Positions 9,370-20,379 of a stretch of DNA of 64,000 nucleotides are shown piece after piece. Source of the DNA: Diphasiastrum complanatum. Lineage: Eukaryota; Streptophyta; Lycopodiopsida; Lycopodiales; Lycopodiaceae. The stretch spans positions 24,647,190-24,711,189 of the forward strand of contig CM055095.1 in the NCBI GenBank assembly GCA_029204225.1, written 5' to 3'. The number at the start of each line of letters is the position of its first letter. Position 1 is the stretch's first letter. The translations under genes and the position numbers were made by a program. Below the pieces are notes generated by a model. It ran no database searches. It was not told where the DNA came from and saw only the letters and a list, made by a program, of their open reading frames with translations.

Positions 9370-10560
9370 AAGTAGTCATAAATGGACTTAGAGATGAGTA
9401 TGACATATTGTGCAGACTTATGCTGTCAGGGAGGATCTTCCATCCTTGGAGACATTGCAAGGTGTAGAAAGTAGGCAAGAGAACAAGATACTGAGGATCA
9501 ATAGACTTTCATTGAAAGATGGTGGAAATGACAAAGCACTCTTCATTAGAGACAAGTCAAGAGGCAAGGGCAAAGGACAACAACACTTCAAGAAGGACAA
9601 AGCCAAAGAAGGTGGTGAGGATCAGTCCTCACAAGCTGCAACATCCAATGGCAGAAAGAAGCTGTCAAAGATCAAGTGTTTTTCTGTGGCAAGAAAGGAC
9701 ACTATGCATCAAACTATTTCAAGAAGAAAAACCAATCTAAGCAAGCTAACCTTACTAATGAGGATGAGTGTGAGGGTGTAGAGAGTGAAAGAGAGAATTC
9801 ACTAATGATGTCTACTTTTTCATCTTTTTTTTTTAAGAATGAAGAAGTCTGGTGGATAGATAGTGGGGCTAGTTTCCATATGTCTAGTTCTAGGAACTCT
9901 TTCACTAATCTCATGCCATATCTAGGTGCAAAAAGATCAATCTATACTGCTAATGATGTTGAGTGTAGGATTGAAGGAATAGGAAGCATTCCATTACATG
10001 CATCATCATCTTTTTGCTTACATGATGTATTGTATGTACCTAGATTGGCCAAGAATCTCATTAGTGTAGGACAGTTTTTTGATAGTGGATTGGATGTCAA
10101 GTTTCAAGTTGACAAGTGTATAATCTCAAGAGAAAATGAAGTTATTGCTAGAGGATCTAGAATTGGTAAGTTGTACAAACTAGATTCTAGGGAGAGTGCT
10201 AACATTTCAGATATTGCTTATGAGACCAAGGTTCTACAGGAGGATCTGTGGCACAAGAGATTGGATCATCCCAATTTCAAAGCCATGCAATCTATGGTCA
10301 AAGAAGGAAAAGTTGTTGGTCTACCAAAGACACTGTCAAAGGAGCTTCTACCTTGTGAAGCTTGTGTGCTGGCAAAGTCACACAGAAGGCCTTTTCCTAG
10401 ATCAAGTATCAAGACAAAACAACCATTTGAACTTGTACACTCTGATGTTCATTTCTCATCAACTAAGAGCAAAGGAAGATCCAACTGCTTTGTCTCTTTT
10501 GTAGATGATTATACAAGATATTCTTGGATCTATATGTCGTCAAGTTAAAAGCTTTAAGAA
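9370..10560 (+). pseudogene. Copia gag-protease-integrase fragment, right part
   Basis: Continues the 7519-7798 gag. In order: the end of UBN2; a Lys-rich linker; a zinc knuckle with a frame slip (YASNYFKKKN, where the last Cys of CCHC is Tyr); protease WWIDSGASFHMSS with an intact DSG; a GAG-pre-integrase block (LWHKRLDHPNFKAM); an integrase zinc finger (CEACVLAKSHRRPF); and the first catalytic Asp region (SFVDDYTRYSWIY). A deletion then joins to VKALRSD, the second Asp region, followed by a stop near 10560. There is no RT. The closest relative in the window is the minus copy at 43.2-44.5 kb. Confidence 0.88.
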
Positions 10561-10635
10561 GTGATATAGTGAAGAGTTAGATTTTTTCATCTGATGTATG
10601 CCATTTTGCTCTTGCCTTGGATTTTTCAAGCATAT

Positions 10636-11412
10636 TGTTTTTTTATCTCCAGAATTCACACGTGTGGGGAAGATCCACAAGTATGATAGACCTAATTAAG
10701 CTTTATGATTAGCACAATAACCTGATTCTAGATTGATTAGCAAGATCTAGTACAAAAATTATGGCTTAACCACAATCTAGCATGCTAAGTATCAGAGAAT
10801 GATAGCAATGAATCATAAATGAGAAAAAGTACAAGACATCAGTGTATTAGCATTAGCCTCAACATGAGTTGGAGAGAGAAAGATAGAGAGATAACAAGCA
10901 AAATTTGTGTGGATCCAAAATGGCAAGAAATAGCTACAAAGCTTTGGTTCTTCATCAAAATTTATGAGGAGAGCTACACATATTTATGGAGTTTGAGGTA
11001 GCTCGAGGTAGAACCACATCCATCCATCATTTAATGACATCTAAAGTGAAAACTAGAGTCATCTCATGCATGAATTTCTACCAACTTTTTCCAAGTGTCC
11101 TAGTTCTAACTAGAAATGTACAAATCATCATGCATGTGTCCATTACACTTTGTGCATGCCTTGCATATCACTATGGATCACTTACAATTAATGCATGTGA
11201 ATTGCCACGAGTTTCTACTAGCATAATCTTGCTAATTCTATGTCTACAATCTATATGCAAGTTGTACTCATCATTCTAGATATGACATATCCATGTAGCT
11301 CGAGTTCTATCTAGGCCAAAATTGGCATTTTGCATTTATAAACAACATACTTGCATGGTACAATATTTGTAGCAAGCCTAAAGTCAAGATGGATTATTTT
11401 TCCATTTCAACA
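10636..11412 (-). mobile_element. Copia LTR, family B, minus orientation
   Basis: Reverse-complement homologue of the 3' LTR at 24781-25575. Shared features include the terminus TGTTGAAATGG (at 11412), CACACGTGTG at 10657-10666, and long stretches such as the AACTCGAGCTACATGGATAT region. The outer 15 bp at 10636-10650 diverge. No internal region remains on either side, so it is a solo or truncated LTR; no matching target duplication was found. Confidence 0.85.
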
Positions 11413-11848
11413 ACTGCTCCCAAGGGCCAATGTTAGGGAGGGTGCATGTATAGTTAGGATATGGCATTGGGTTAAAGGGTAGAAAATCATGAACAAGGTT
11501 AGATGGAGATGAATGAAAGGTAGGTGGAGGTGATTGAGGGATGATGGGTGAAAGAGGTGGAGAGATACTATGTGGCAGAGATGTGTGGAGTGGGTTAGTG
11601 ATGACAGTGGTTGATGGAATTCTGGTTACTAATTGTAATGCAAAATCATCTACATTGACTGTAGAGTCAAGTAGGGTGGATATTTGTATAGGTGAGGGCT
11701 TTTGTGGAAGTGTGGAATCAAAGACCGTGTTGAGAGTGAGTGATGGTGTGGAGGTAGTAGTAAATGGTGGTGGTGGTGGTGGAAGTGTGAGAGCAAGTGA
11801 GAGAGTTGGGGTTGTGGAGGGTGCCGATGTGGACAGAACCACGCCCAT
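11413..11848 (-). pseudogene. Pro/Ser/Thr-rich ORF at the 3' end of the Gypsy element
   Basis: This minus-strand ORF of about 150 aa is very rich in Pro, Ser and Thr (for example LTLPPPPPPFTTTSTPSL). It follows the integrase and ends inside the adjacent LTR. It may be an integrase C-terminal extension or an extra 3' ORF of the Gypsy element. No domain is recognised. Confidence 0.45.
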
Positions 11849-11949
11849 AGGATCAGAACCAGAAGTGTCTGTCTCAATTGAGTCGCCTGCTACTACCGCT
11901 ACTACTTGTCTGCGTTGTTGGGCCTGGTGGAGTAAGGCCTCCTGTTGTG

Positions 11950-12600
11950 CTAGGACCTCCTTTGGGACCTGAAAGGGTTTAAGGCTCCCTTTGGATTCAA
12001 CATACTCAGGCCCGATGTCATTGGATAAAATGTCATGAGGGACATCAGCTTCTTTGTTGATCGCCTTCCCTTTCTGCTTCCCACAAAAATTTTTGAAAGG
12101 AGGTCTGCTATGACAGAGTTAAAAAAATGTATATCCCTATCATTGATAAGTTCTAGAGGATAGTCAAAACGAACTATAACTTGTTCATAGAGAAATTTTG
12201 TGGTAGAACAAGCCTCAACATTGCGAATAGCTCTTGCTTCAGCCCATTTGGTGCAATAGTCCATAGCTACTATGATGTAACGAGATTGTGTGTGTCGAGC
12301 AATGGGACTAATGGGTACGACATAATCAATCCCCCATTTTTGGAGAGCTTCATTAGTGGTTACAGGGTGTAAAGCATGTAGTCGGTCTTTTGAAAGTGTT
12401 TTGTGTGTTGGCAAACATCACAGGCCTTAGTGTAATTGTGCATATCCTTGAAGAGTGTTGGCCACCAAAAACCGGCCAAGAAAATTTTCTTAGCAGTCGT
12501 TTCAGAAGAGAAATGGCTTGCACCAATACCTTCATGAGTGAGGGAAATTACAGAGGGTATTTCACCTTCCAATAAGACATCGTCAGATGATTCCATCTAA
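11950..12600 (-). pseudogene. Gypsy integrase (zinc finger and catalytic core)
   Basis: 12596-12360 encodes an HHCC zinc-binding domain: HEGIGASH with GFWWPTLFKDMHNYTKACDVCQ spread over about 40 residues. In another frame, 12414-11950 encodes the core: WGIDYVVP with the first Asp, AMDYCTKWAEARA, and LINDRDIHFFN with the second Asp region. The distal Glu region is frame-broken (FVGSRKGRR). The domain order fits Ty3/gypsy integrase, and frameshifts make it nonfunctional. Confidence 0.85.
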
Positions 12601-13604
12601 CCCTTGCTTGTAGAGTTGTCCTGCAATTAACGTATAAGGTTTGGTTTTGAGGACCAACGCACATTGTTCAGTTTTAGACAAGGAAGGATCCATCTGTTCT
12701 GAAGTTAAATATTCTGTGATTTCCACCCATACGGGTGTAGAGTTAACTTGGAAAAGGATGGCATATGGTAAATCATCGTTGACGCCTTGATCAGGGGTGG
12801 GAAGGTTAGGGATTCGGGACCGATGATTTTCTAGAAAATGTTGAACTCCCTTACAAACCACGATCCTAAACTCAAATTCTCATAGTAATAGGATCCATCT
12901 AGTAATATGGCCTGTGGTGCAAGTCTTGTTGATGAGATACAACAGTGCTTGATGATCAGTGAAGAATGCAAAACTTTTTTCAGAAGATAATGGGGAAACT
13001 TTTGAACCGCATATACCATTGCCAAGGCTTCACGTTCGGTAGTGGTATAATTGACTTCAGCAGACATCAATTGTCTACTAAGAAAATGGATTGAATAATC
13101 CTTTTTGAATTCTCTCGGTTGGGTGAGCACTGTTCCAATGGCATACTTGGACACATCGGTATGCACATGGAATTCTTTAGAATAATCAAAAGCCCGAACG
13201 ATAGGTGCATTGGTAAGGGCTTCTTTGAGTTGATTAAATGTGAGCGTTGTTCATCTGTCCATTTGGGAACTACAACTACTTTGTAGATTAAGTGTGCTTT
13301 GTTAGTGAAATAAAAAATAAAGCACCGATAGTAGTTGGCGTGGCCAAGAAAGAGTAAACTTCATGTATCGTACGCGGTTCCGGTAGATTTTGATAAGGAT
13401 CTTTTCGAGGTCAGTAGCAATACCATTTTGGGAAATAATATGTCCTAACACAATACCATGTGTTACCCAAATCTGACATTTTTCAGGATTAAGGGAGATG
13501 CCAAAGCGTTGACATTGGATAGATTTTTTTTGAGCACAGACAGATGGCGTTTCTTCTGAATGTGCACTTAAATTGTCCAAGTAAACCTCTAGGATATCGC
13601 CCAT
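12583..13604 (-). pseudogene. Gypsy reverse transcriptase (partial) and RNase H
   Basis: 13604-13302 carries the end of the RT palm: VYLDNLSAHSEE, where the catalytic YxDD reads YLDN, then NPEKCQIWVTHGIVLGHIIS, a conserved gypsy block. 13166-12831 carries RNase H: HTDVSKYAIGTVLTQ, then the SRQLMSAEVNYTTTEREALA block and a Tyr-rich stretch. 12861-12583 bridges RNase H to integrase. The fingers and first half of RT are missing upstream of 13604, so RT has an internal deletion in addition to frameshifts. Confidence 0.85.
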
Positions 13605-15236
13605 CTACTGAGAAAACGCAGCTTGCATAACGGCTCATGTTGAGCTTGGGATAATTGGATTGTGACATCCTCGATCGTATAGTCCTTAAAGTATGCAGAG
13701 ACATCATGGGCTAGAGATTCGAGGGGGTCCTTGCCTTTCACCTGCAGGGATGGTGATTGGGGATGTTCGGGGGTTGGTGTAGGAACAGAGGCAATCTCAG
13801 GAACTTCTCTAACAGTTGTCAAGTCGCCAGACGGTTGAATTTGAAGCGATTTTTTCATCTTCTCTTTCATAGCTTGCCCACTTGGTTGAGGCTTTGGCTG
13901 TGGGGAGGTGTGTGGATGAGGAACGGGTGGTATGTCATGGAGGATCTTGTCATCAATTTGAAAGATGGTCTCCTCCTCGCAGAAATCCCATGGATAGTTT
14001 GGGTGTTTGGCATGGTAGAATTTTATATCAGGCTTTTCAACTGTAACCTTGGCAATCGGTTCCACCTTGGAAGCATGTTGCGGATAGGCCCCAAGTGGAA
14101 GTGCCTCCATGTAATTGAGGATCTGAATATTAGAAAATTCCAAATCTTCTAGGCAATTCTGAATTCGTAAGGGTATTTCAGGCAACTCATCAGGGCTAGT
14201 GATGTCATTGGATTAGATCTGGTGTTTCCATTTGCCAGCATGCTTCCAGAGAATATGGAAAGAAAGAGTGATATTGGCTTGTAGTAAATCTCCCCAGACT
14301 TCGGTACCTTCAAGGGTTTTGCTTTCAAAGCCAAATTTCTTCAGATGGGTGAGAATAAACTATCGGGATTGAATCTTTACTTGGAGGGATAGACTACTGC
14401 TGAGTTTTGCTGGGTACAAGTGTAGGGGCTTGGCATTGGGTTTGTGCCTGAGTCAAGACCCAAGCCTATTTGGATCAAGATAATGGATAGCTTGTTGTGG
14501 GGCAGGTTGATTAACGACAAACTGTTGACGTGGTGATTGGTATTGATTTGGTGCAGTTGGTCGTGGTTGGTAGACCCCTGGATGTGGCATAGGCTGTTGT
14601 GGAGGGTAGGGGCAGTATGCTTGATAGATGGTGGGTCTGGTTGCTGCTGGAAAATGGTTTCGCAGTTGAGGGCATTAATATGATGATGTGAGCAGATTGG
14701 ACACCAGACATTTTCTCTTGTTGGAAAATATTTCTCAGCAATTTGTTTCATGGGGGTTTGGAAATCGGCAGTGAGCTTATCCATATGAGATTGTTGAGCT
14801 TTTTGCTAGGTTTTCATTTGATGTAGAAGTTCAGAAGATTGGCAATATTGTCAGACTTCGGGTGATTAGGACGGTCCAAACTCTTAGATTTCTTTTCACG
14901 ATGGTCAAAGTCATCGTCAGAACCTTCGTCTTTCTCACAGATAGCATCAATCATCACATCTTTAAGTTGATCATAAAGGTCAACTGGTTTGAGGTCACGG
15001 CGGATGTTTTTTGGCAATCCATCCAAGAACAATTTTATGGCCATAAGTTTGGTGATATTTTCATCAACACATTCTACTTTGAAACGTTTGAAACGCTCAA
15101 TGTAGTTTCAAACAGACTCTTCGTGACGCATCTTAATATGGGTAATTTGGATGAATGGGCTCTGAGTCAGTTTAGATGGTTTGAAACGCTTAGACAAAGG
15201 ATGGTAATCTTTCTAACCTTCTTCAAGTTCTATTAA
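13589..15236 (-). pseudogene. Gypsy gag and gag-pol linker region
   Basis: 15044-14814 has a gag block (IKLFLDGLPKNIRRDLKP) followed by an acidic-basic linker. 14784-14377 has a Cys/His cluster (CPICSHHHINALNC), possibly a modified knuckle, and a Gln/His/Pro-rich tail. 14334-14149 and 14185-13589 are Pro-rich linker sequence ending SQAQHEPLCKLRFLSRWA. The product is presumably gag plus the start of pol, with protease not clearly visible. Several frames are involved. It is cut at about 15240 by the oppositely oriented leader block. Confidence 0.65.
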
Positions 15237-15246
15237 GATCACCAAC

Positions 15247-16335
15247 TAAATTTTTTTTGGGGAAGATTATAGGCTTTTCTAGTTGTAGGAAGCTTGTAGT
15301 TGAAGTACCCAATGAATTCAGTTCTCTTTGGAAGAGAGTAGTGATGCTTATAGAATTGTTTAGGGGCTGATTTTTTATCATGTTAGAGAAGTTTTAAAGT
15401 GGGCTTTGGGTTTTTAAAAGTTCTGAAAAAAGATTTGTGGGGTGGGTAGAGGAAGTCTTCCTCTACATACACAAAAATTTTTTGGCAAAAAGATTGATTC
15501 TAGCTTTTTGTTTTGATCAAAACTAGTGTTTTTTTTTTTTTGCATAAATGAAGTGTTTGAAGTTCTGTTTTTCAAACCTGTAAATCTGAAAATTTGATCT
15601 AAAAAGTGCACTTTTCATTCAAACTTCATTAGTTACACCTTTCTATCTCCTAGTTTCATGAAGATGGCAATGTAGGATGCATAAAACAAGTTTTGAAGTT
15701 CTGTTTTTTTGTCATTATGAAGTTCTGATTTTTAGACCTGTAAATCTGAAAATCAGATCTGAAAATTGAATTTTTCATAAAGCTTCATTAGTTATCCATT
15801 TCTAGACACTAATTTCTTGGTTTCGGAAATCTAGAATAGTGAGAAATGTGAAAACTTTGGTTTGCTTTTGAAATGACAAATGGAATTGGAATTGGAATGG
15901 GAACTTTATGTAAACATTAGCTTGGAATAGTTAATTGAAATTTACATAAAGATTTGGTTTTCATTCTTGCTTTTGATTAAGGCAAATGTAGCTTATTGTT
16001 GTTTTCCTCTTAAGCTTGGATTAAGCTTGCAAATAGTAGGCTTGGATTGAGCTTACAAACAATAAGATTGAATGAATAGAAGTAAATGCCTTTTATTTGC
16101 ATTGGATGTAACAATAGAAGCATTTCTATCATTCTAATTTGAGCACTTGTTGTTGTATTTGCATAATAGAAAAACACACAAGCAACAACCCAACATTTGA
16201 TCTATCAAACCCATCCAATGTGGCGCAAGCTCTTGAACTTTATACCAACAAATTCAAGCCACTAATAAGCAGCTTCTTGAAACTAATCAAAGAAACCAAG
16301 ACTTAGAGTCTAGGTTAGCCAATCAGAAGAAGCAT
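15247..16335 (+). mobile_element. Inverted second copy of Gypsy LTR/leader plus gag start
   Basis: Homologous in inverse orientation to 3560-4665: same order of GGCTTTTCTAGT, TTGAAGTACCCAATGAAT, the TAGAGGAAG-CTTCCTCTA pair, a poly-A tract, the duplicated GAAGTTCT/AACTTCATTAGTTA block, and Leu/Lys-rich gag start residues (from about 16200). It stops where a minus-strand Copia gag begins (about 16340). Confidence 0.75.
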
Positions 16336-16339
16336 GAAC

Positions 16340-16533
16340 AAATACTTTTGTCATTTTTCAAACTCCATTCTTTGCCAGGAGTAATTGGCTTCTCTTATGT
16401 TGGTTCTACCCATTGCCAAAGACCTTCGCCCTTCAGTATGAGTGAAGTCTTTAACTTCCAGATTAAATAATTCGAACCTTCTGTATCCAAGATCGTACTG
16501 ATCTTAGACTGAATGCTGCTGATCGAAGACATG
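16340..16533 (-). pseudogene. Copia gag N-terminus (family A)
   Basis: The minus strand from 16533 reads MSSISSIQSKISTILDTEGS and NYLIWKLKTSLILKGEGLW, with a stop after about 45 codons and an abrupt end at 16340. Same family as 1-1311 and 23776. Confidence 0.82.
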
Positions 16534-16584
16534 TTCTAATCTTCCGAATAAGTTCCAGATATGGCTGTTGATGGATGTGAAGAT

Positions 16585-16596
16585 GCTTTGATACCA
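16585..16596 (-). other. PBS of family A Copia
   Basis: The reverse complement TGGTATCAAAGC is one mismatch from the initiator-Met PBS. It is directly followed by LTR sequence. Confidence 0.75.
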
Positions 16597-16597
16597 C

Positions 16598-17297
16598 TGT
16601 AAGAAAAATACTAAGAATTCTCCTTCAAAGAATACGATAAAAGTTTGAATAAATCAAACTAATATCGGTGTCTTCAATCGTGTCTGATTTTAGTCTATTA
16701 TGCTAATAGAGCAATTTCTACTTTGATTGAATAAAGCGTGCAGATTTAAAAGATATATGCGTGAGTGTGATAGACAATTTTAGACAATCAAAACAATTGA
16801 GAAAAATCATATGTTGAGAAACTTTGATCAGTCGAATTTTTATAATTTTGATTCTGATTCATCTGTATACATCTCTTGCTGCCTTGTTGGTTTACAATGA
16901 GTAAGTGTACATGTATTTATAAGTTTACAATGAGTAAGTGTACATGTATTTATATTGTCACATGATAGGTCTGTTGGTCTTCTTCCTTATATAATAGTCG
17001 ATCTAACCATTAAAACGGTTGATATTCAAAAAACGTTCTGTTTCCATACTCGAAAGATTTTAATCCGCGATAGTATATCTGTCGAATTCATTTCTTGATC
17101 GCGACAGTTTATCTATTCATGACAGTTTGTTGTTCGTGACAATTTATTGTTCGCGATAGTTTCGAGTTCAAGTTTCGAGTTTGAACAAGAATAAGAATGT
17201 TTCGAGTTTTGCGACAGTTTCAAGTTCTCAGTCTTTTGTCAATTAGTGTGTGCACTTTGTTGGTAGAACCAAGATTTGTCTGTTGAGGAGTTCTACA
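16598..17297 (-). mobile_element. Family A Copia LTR, minus orientation (700 bp)
   Basis: On the minus strand it runs from TGTAGAACTCC (17297) to TTCTTACA (16598), immediately outside the PBS. It is the inverted homologue of 25994-26643. It has a 33-bp tandem duplication (GTTTACAATGAGTAAGTGTA twice, about 16888-16955) that the other copy lacks. It also has repeated GCGACAGTTTATCT-like motifs at 17060-17225 that could be U3 enhancer repeats. Confidence 0.85.
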
Positions 17298-17567
17298 ATT
17301 TACATAATGTAGCTCATTGGGACTAGCAAATTAATTTATAATTTTTGAATTTTTTAAATAGTCGTCAAGTAGCTCTCATGTGTATCGTTGGCTGGCTTGT
17401 AATCCCGTAGAGTACAATGTTGCCCAGAATCAACTTCATCCAGTTAAAATACTAATCATAATAGTCAAAGTCGTAGGTTATACACAACTACTATTACAGA
17501 CCACTTTGGTTTAAGCATTATGATCACAATAATCTAACATGTTATCAAATTTCTTACAATTTCAAAG

Positions 17568-17572
<5 letters not shown>
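17298..17572. other. No recognised feature
   Basis: AT-rich sequence between the LTR and the GT array; nothing recognised. Confidence 0.4.
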
Positions 17573-17648
<76 letters not shown>

Positions 17649-17668
17649 CGTGCGTGTGAGTGTGTGTG
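17573..17668. repeat. (GT)n microsatellite
   Basis: About 48 dinucleotide units, nearly pure TG, with a GTGC-variant end near 17645. Confidence 0.95.
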
Positions 17669-17740
17669 TTGAAGATATTTTAGAGAGAGAGTTCACGCTG
17701 CTGTAACCTGGTGTACTTCCCTATATGTCACGCATGGATC

Positions 17741-19246
17741 CTATGTCATGCCCTCATGAGAGAGTAAATATTTAGTAAACAAATCAGCCAAACAACTTGA
17801 TGATGACACGTGTTGGAGCTTGATCTCTTTGGCTTGCACTTTCTCCCTCACAAAATGATGAGCAATCTCGATGTGTTTGCCCCTTGCATGGAATGTAGGA
17901 TTAGTTGCAAGTGATTGGGTTGATTGGTTGTCACAATAGATGATAATAGGGATCTCCTCCTCCATGACATGAAGCTCCACCAATAGCCTTTTGAGCCACA
18001 ATACCTCCTTGCATGTTGATGTCAAGGCCTTGTACTTGGATTCTGTGGAAGATAAGGAGATGGTATCTTGCTTTTTGGAAAGCCATGATACTACTCCATC
18101 ACATAGAAAGGTGGCAAAAGCACTTGCTGATCTTCTATCCACTTTGTCACCTGCAAAATCCGAGTCACTATAGGCTCTTAAGCCAAGATTAGTCCCTCTA
18201 TACAAAATGCCAAAATTCTTAGTGAATGAAATGTATCTAAGAACTCTTTTGGCCATCTTCCAATGTGAAACTAGAGGACTTTGCATGAATTGGCTTGATT
18301 TTCCAACACTATAACTAAGATCAGGTCTAGTTATAGTTAAATAAATCAAGGAGCCAATAAGCCTTCTATATAATGTGATGTCCTCAAAAGATGCTTCATC
18401 ACCATCAATAGATGCTTTTACATGTTGCTCCTTTGGTGTCTCAATGCCTTTATAATTCTTCATTCCAAATCTATCTAGGATGGATGTAGCATATTCTGAT
18501 TGAAAAATAAAGCTGAAATCACATCCTCTAATAACCTCTATTCCAAGAATGAAGCTTAATAGGCCGAGATCTACCATTTTAAACTCTTTTGCCAAAGCAA
18601 TTTTTACATCTCTAATCCCATCTAGATCATTACCACTCAAGATAATGTCATCTACATACAAAACAAGAATAATGATCATGCCATCATGAAATCTTATATA
18701 CAATGATGGATCATAGGCACTCATTACAAAATTGATGGAAATGAGAAAAGAGTTTAGCCTAGAGTACCAAGCTCTAGGTGCTTGCTTGAGCCCATAAAGG
18801 CTCTTCTTCAAGAAACATATCTTTCCTTCATGCTTTGTCTTGATGAAGCCCTTGGGTTGCCTCATGTAGATCTCTTCCTCCAAATAACCATTGAGGAAAG
18901 CATTTGTGAAATCAAGTTGGAATAGCTCCCAATTGAAGGTTGTAGTGAGACTAATGATCAACCTGATAGTAACAAGCTTAGCCACATGAGCAAAAGTCTC
19001 ATCATAATCAATGCCTTTGGTTTGTAAAAAACCTTTGGCTACAAGCCTATCTTTATGCTTACTTATTGATCCATCTTGATTATACTTCAATCTAAACACC
19101 CACTTGAAATCAAGTGGTTTCTTCCCTTGAGAAAGATTTACAAGATCCCAAGTATGATTCTTGATGAGAGCATCATACTCTACTTGCATAGCATCCATCC
19201 AACTCTTAGATTTACAAGCATTTTGACCATCATAGGTGAGCCTCAA
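17741..19246 (-). pseudogene. Copia reverse transcriptase-RNase H (501-codon open frame)
   Basis: A single long minus-strand frame. Order: KWVFRLKYNQDGSISKHKDR (RT fingers), LFQLDFTNAFLNGYLEEEIY, KSLYGLKQAPRAWYSRL, catalytic LYVDDIILSGNDLDG, EFKMVDLGLLSFILGIEV, then RNase H with AYSDSDFAGDKVDRRSAS, STESKYKALTSTCKE and NPTFHARGKHIEIAHHF, ending CLADLFTKYLLSHEG and a stop. Motifs look intact, so this half decayed late or was recently active. The upstream integrase is broken and no LTR lies downstream, hence pseudogene. Confidence 0.92.
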
Positions 19247-20366
19247 TGGCTCGGTCCTTGCCCTTGTAGATCTTCTTGGAGTTCTTGGAGTTCTTGCATC
19301 TTGTGGTGGATCCTCAAGTTCTTCTTAATTTGGAAGCTCATCCTCTGTCCTAGCATGATCCATGGCATTAAGATGATTAGTAGCATTATTATCCAAATCA
19401 CAAGCATGTCCTTCATAAAAAATAACATCCCTACTCACTATCACCTTGCTAGTGATGGGATTGAAGACTCTATATCCTTTGCTATTCTCACCATATCCCA
19501 CAAAGATGCCTTTGATGGAGGTAACATCATCCTAAGTTCCTTGTGTCCAAGGATTGGTGTACGTAGCAAGTGGATCCAAACACTTTGAGATCCTTGAGAT
19601 TGGGCTTCTCTCCAAATAGAAGCCCAATCTCAAGGATTCCTCCAATCGCTTGGTTAGGCAATTTATTGCACAAATAATTAGCACAAGTTATTGCCTCACC
19701 CCAAAATGGTTTGGATAGAGAAGCATCTAGCCTTAAGGCCTTAGAACACTTGCCAAGAGATCTATTTCTCCTCTCACTCACTCCATTTTGTTGAAGGGTG
19801 TATGGACATGACAACTCCCTCTTTATACCATTAGAACTACAAAAGTCAATCAACTTATTGGAGATATATTCACCTCCATTATCACTCCTTAATACCTTAA
19901 TCTTGGCACCAAGTTGATTTTCTACCAAAGTCTTGAACTTTACAAAATAATCAAACACCATAGCTTTGCTAGACAAGAGGTACATCCAACAATATCTAGA
20001 ATAGACATCAATGAAGATTACATAATATCTGGCACCACCATTAGACTCATGTGAAAAGCTATGAACATCCGAGTGGATGAGTTCAAGAGGAGAGCTTGAT
20101 CTTCATGTAAATCTTGAGAAGGGTAGTTTGTGAGCCTTTGAGAGACTGCATGCTTCACATATCTTCCCACACTTTGACAAATGCTTGGGGAGTCCAACTA
20201 CGAGCTCCTTTGCACACATAGATTCCATGGCTTTGAAGTTGGGGTGGCCCAACCTTTTGTGCCATAGTTCCACCTTTGATAACTCCACCTTTGCCAAGTT
20301 AACACTCTCCATTGCAATATATGCATCAAGCTTAATAACCTTCAAATATAGAGAACCTGATGTCAT
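19247..20366 (-). pseudogene. Copia GAG-pre-integrase and integrase, N-truncated
   Basis: 20366-20103 has the GAG-pre-integrase block (LWHKRLGHPNFKAMES) and zinc-finger Cys pair (CEACSLSKAHKLPF). 19985-19527 has the integrase core: KVLRSDNGGEYIS, NGVSERRNRSLGKC with the catalytic Glu region, and CANYLCNKLP. The link to RT (19527-19246) carries a stop. The protein is N-truncated at 20366, where the unrelated 20.38-23.4 kb sequence begins without a gap. Confidence 0.88.
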
Positions 20367-20379
20367 GCATTGACTTTAG

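Noticed and set aside
11541..11972. 143-aa plus ORF with a Gly run
   Set aside because: Antisense shadow of the Pro-rich Gypsy ORF.
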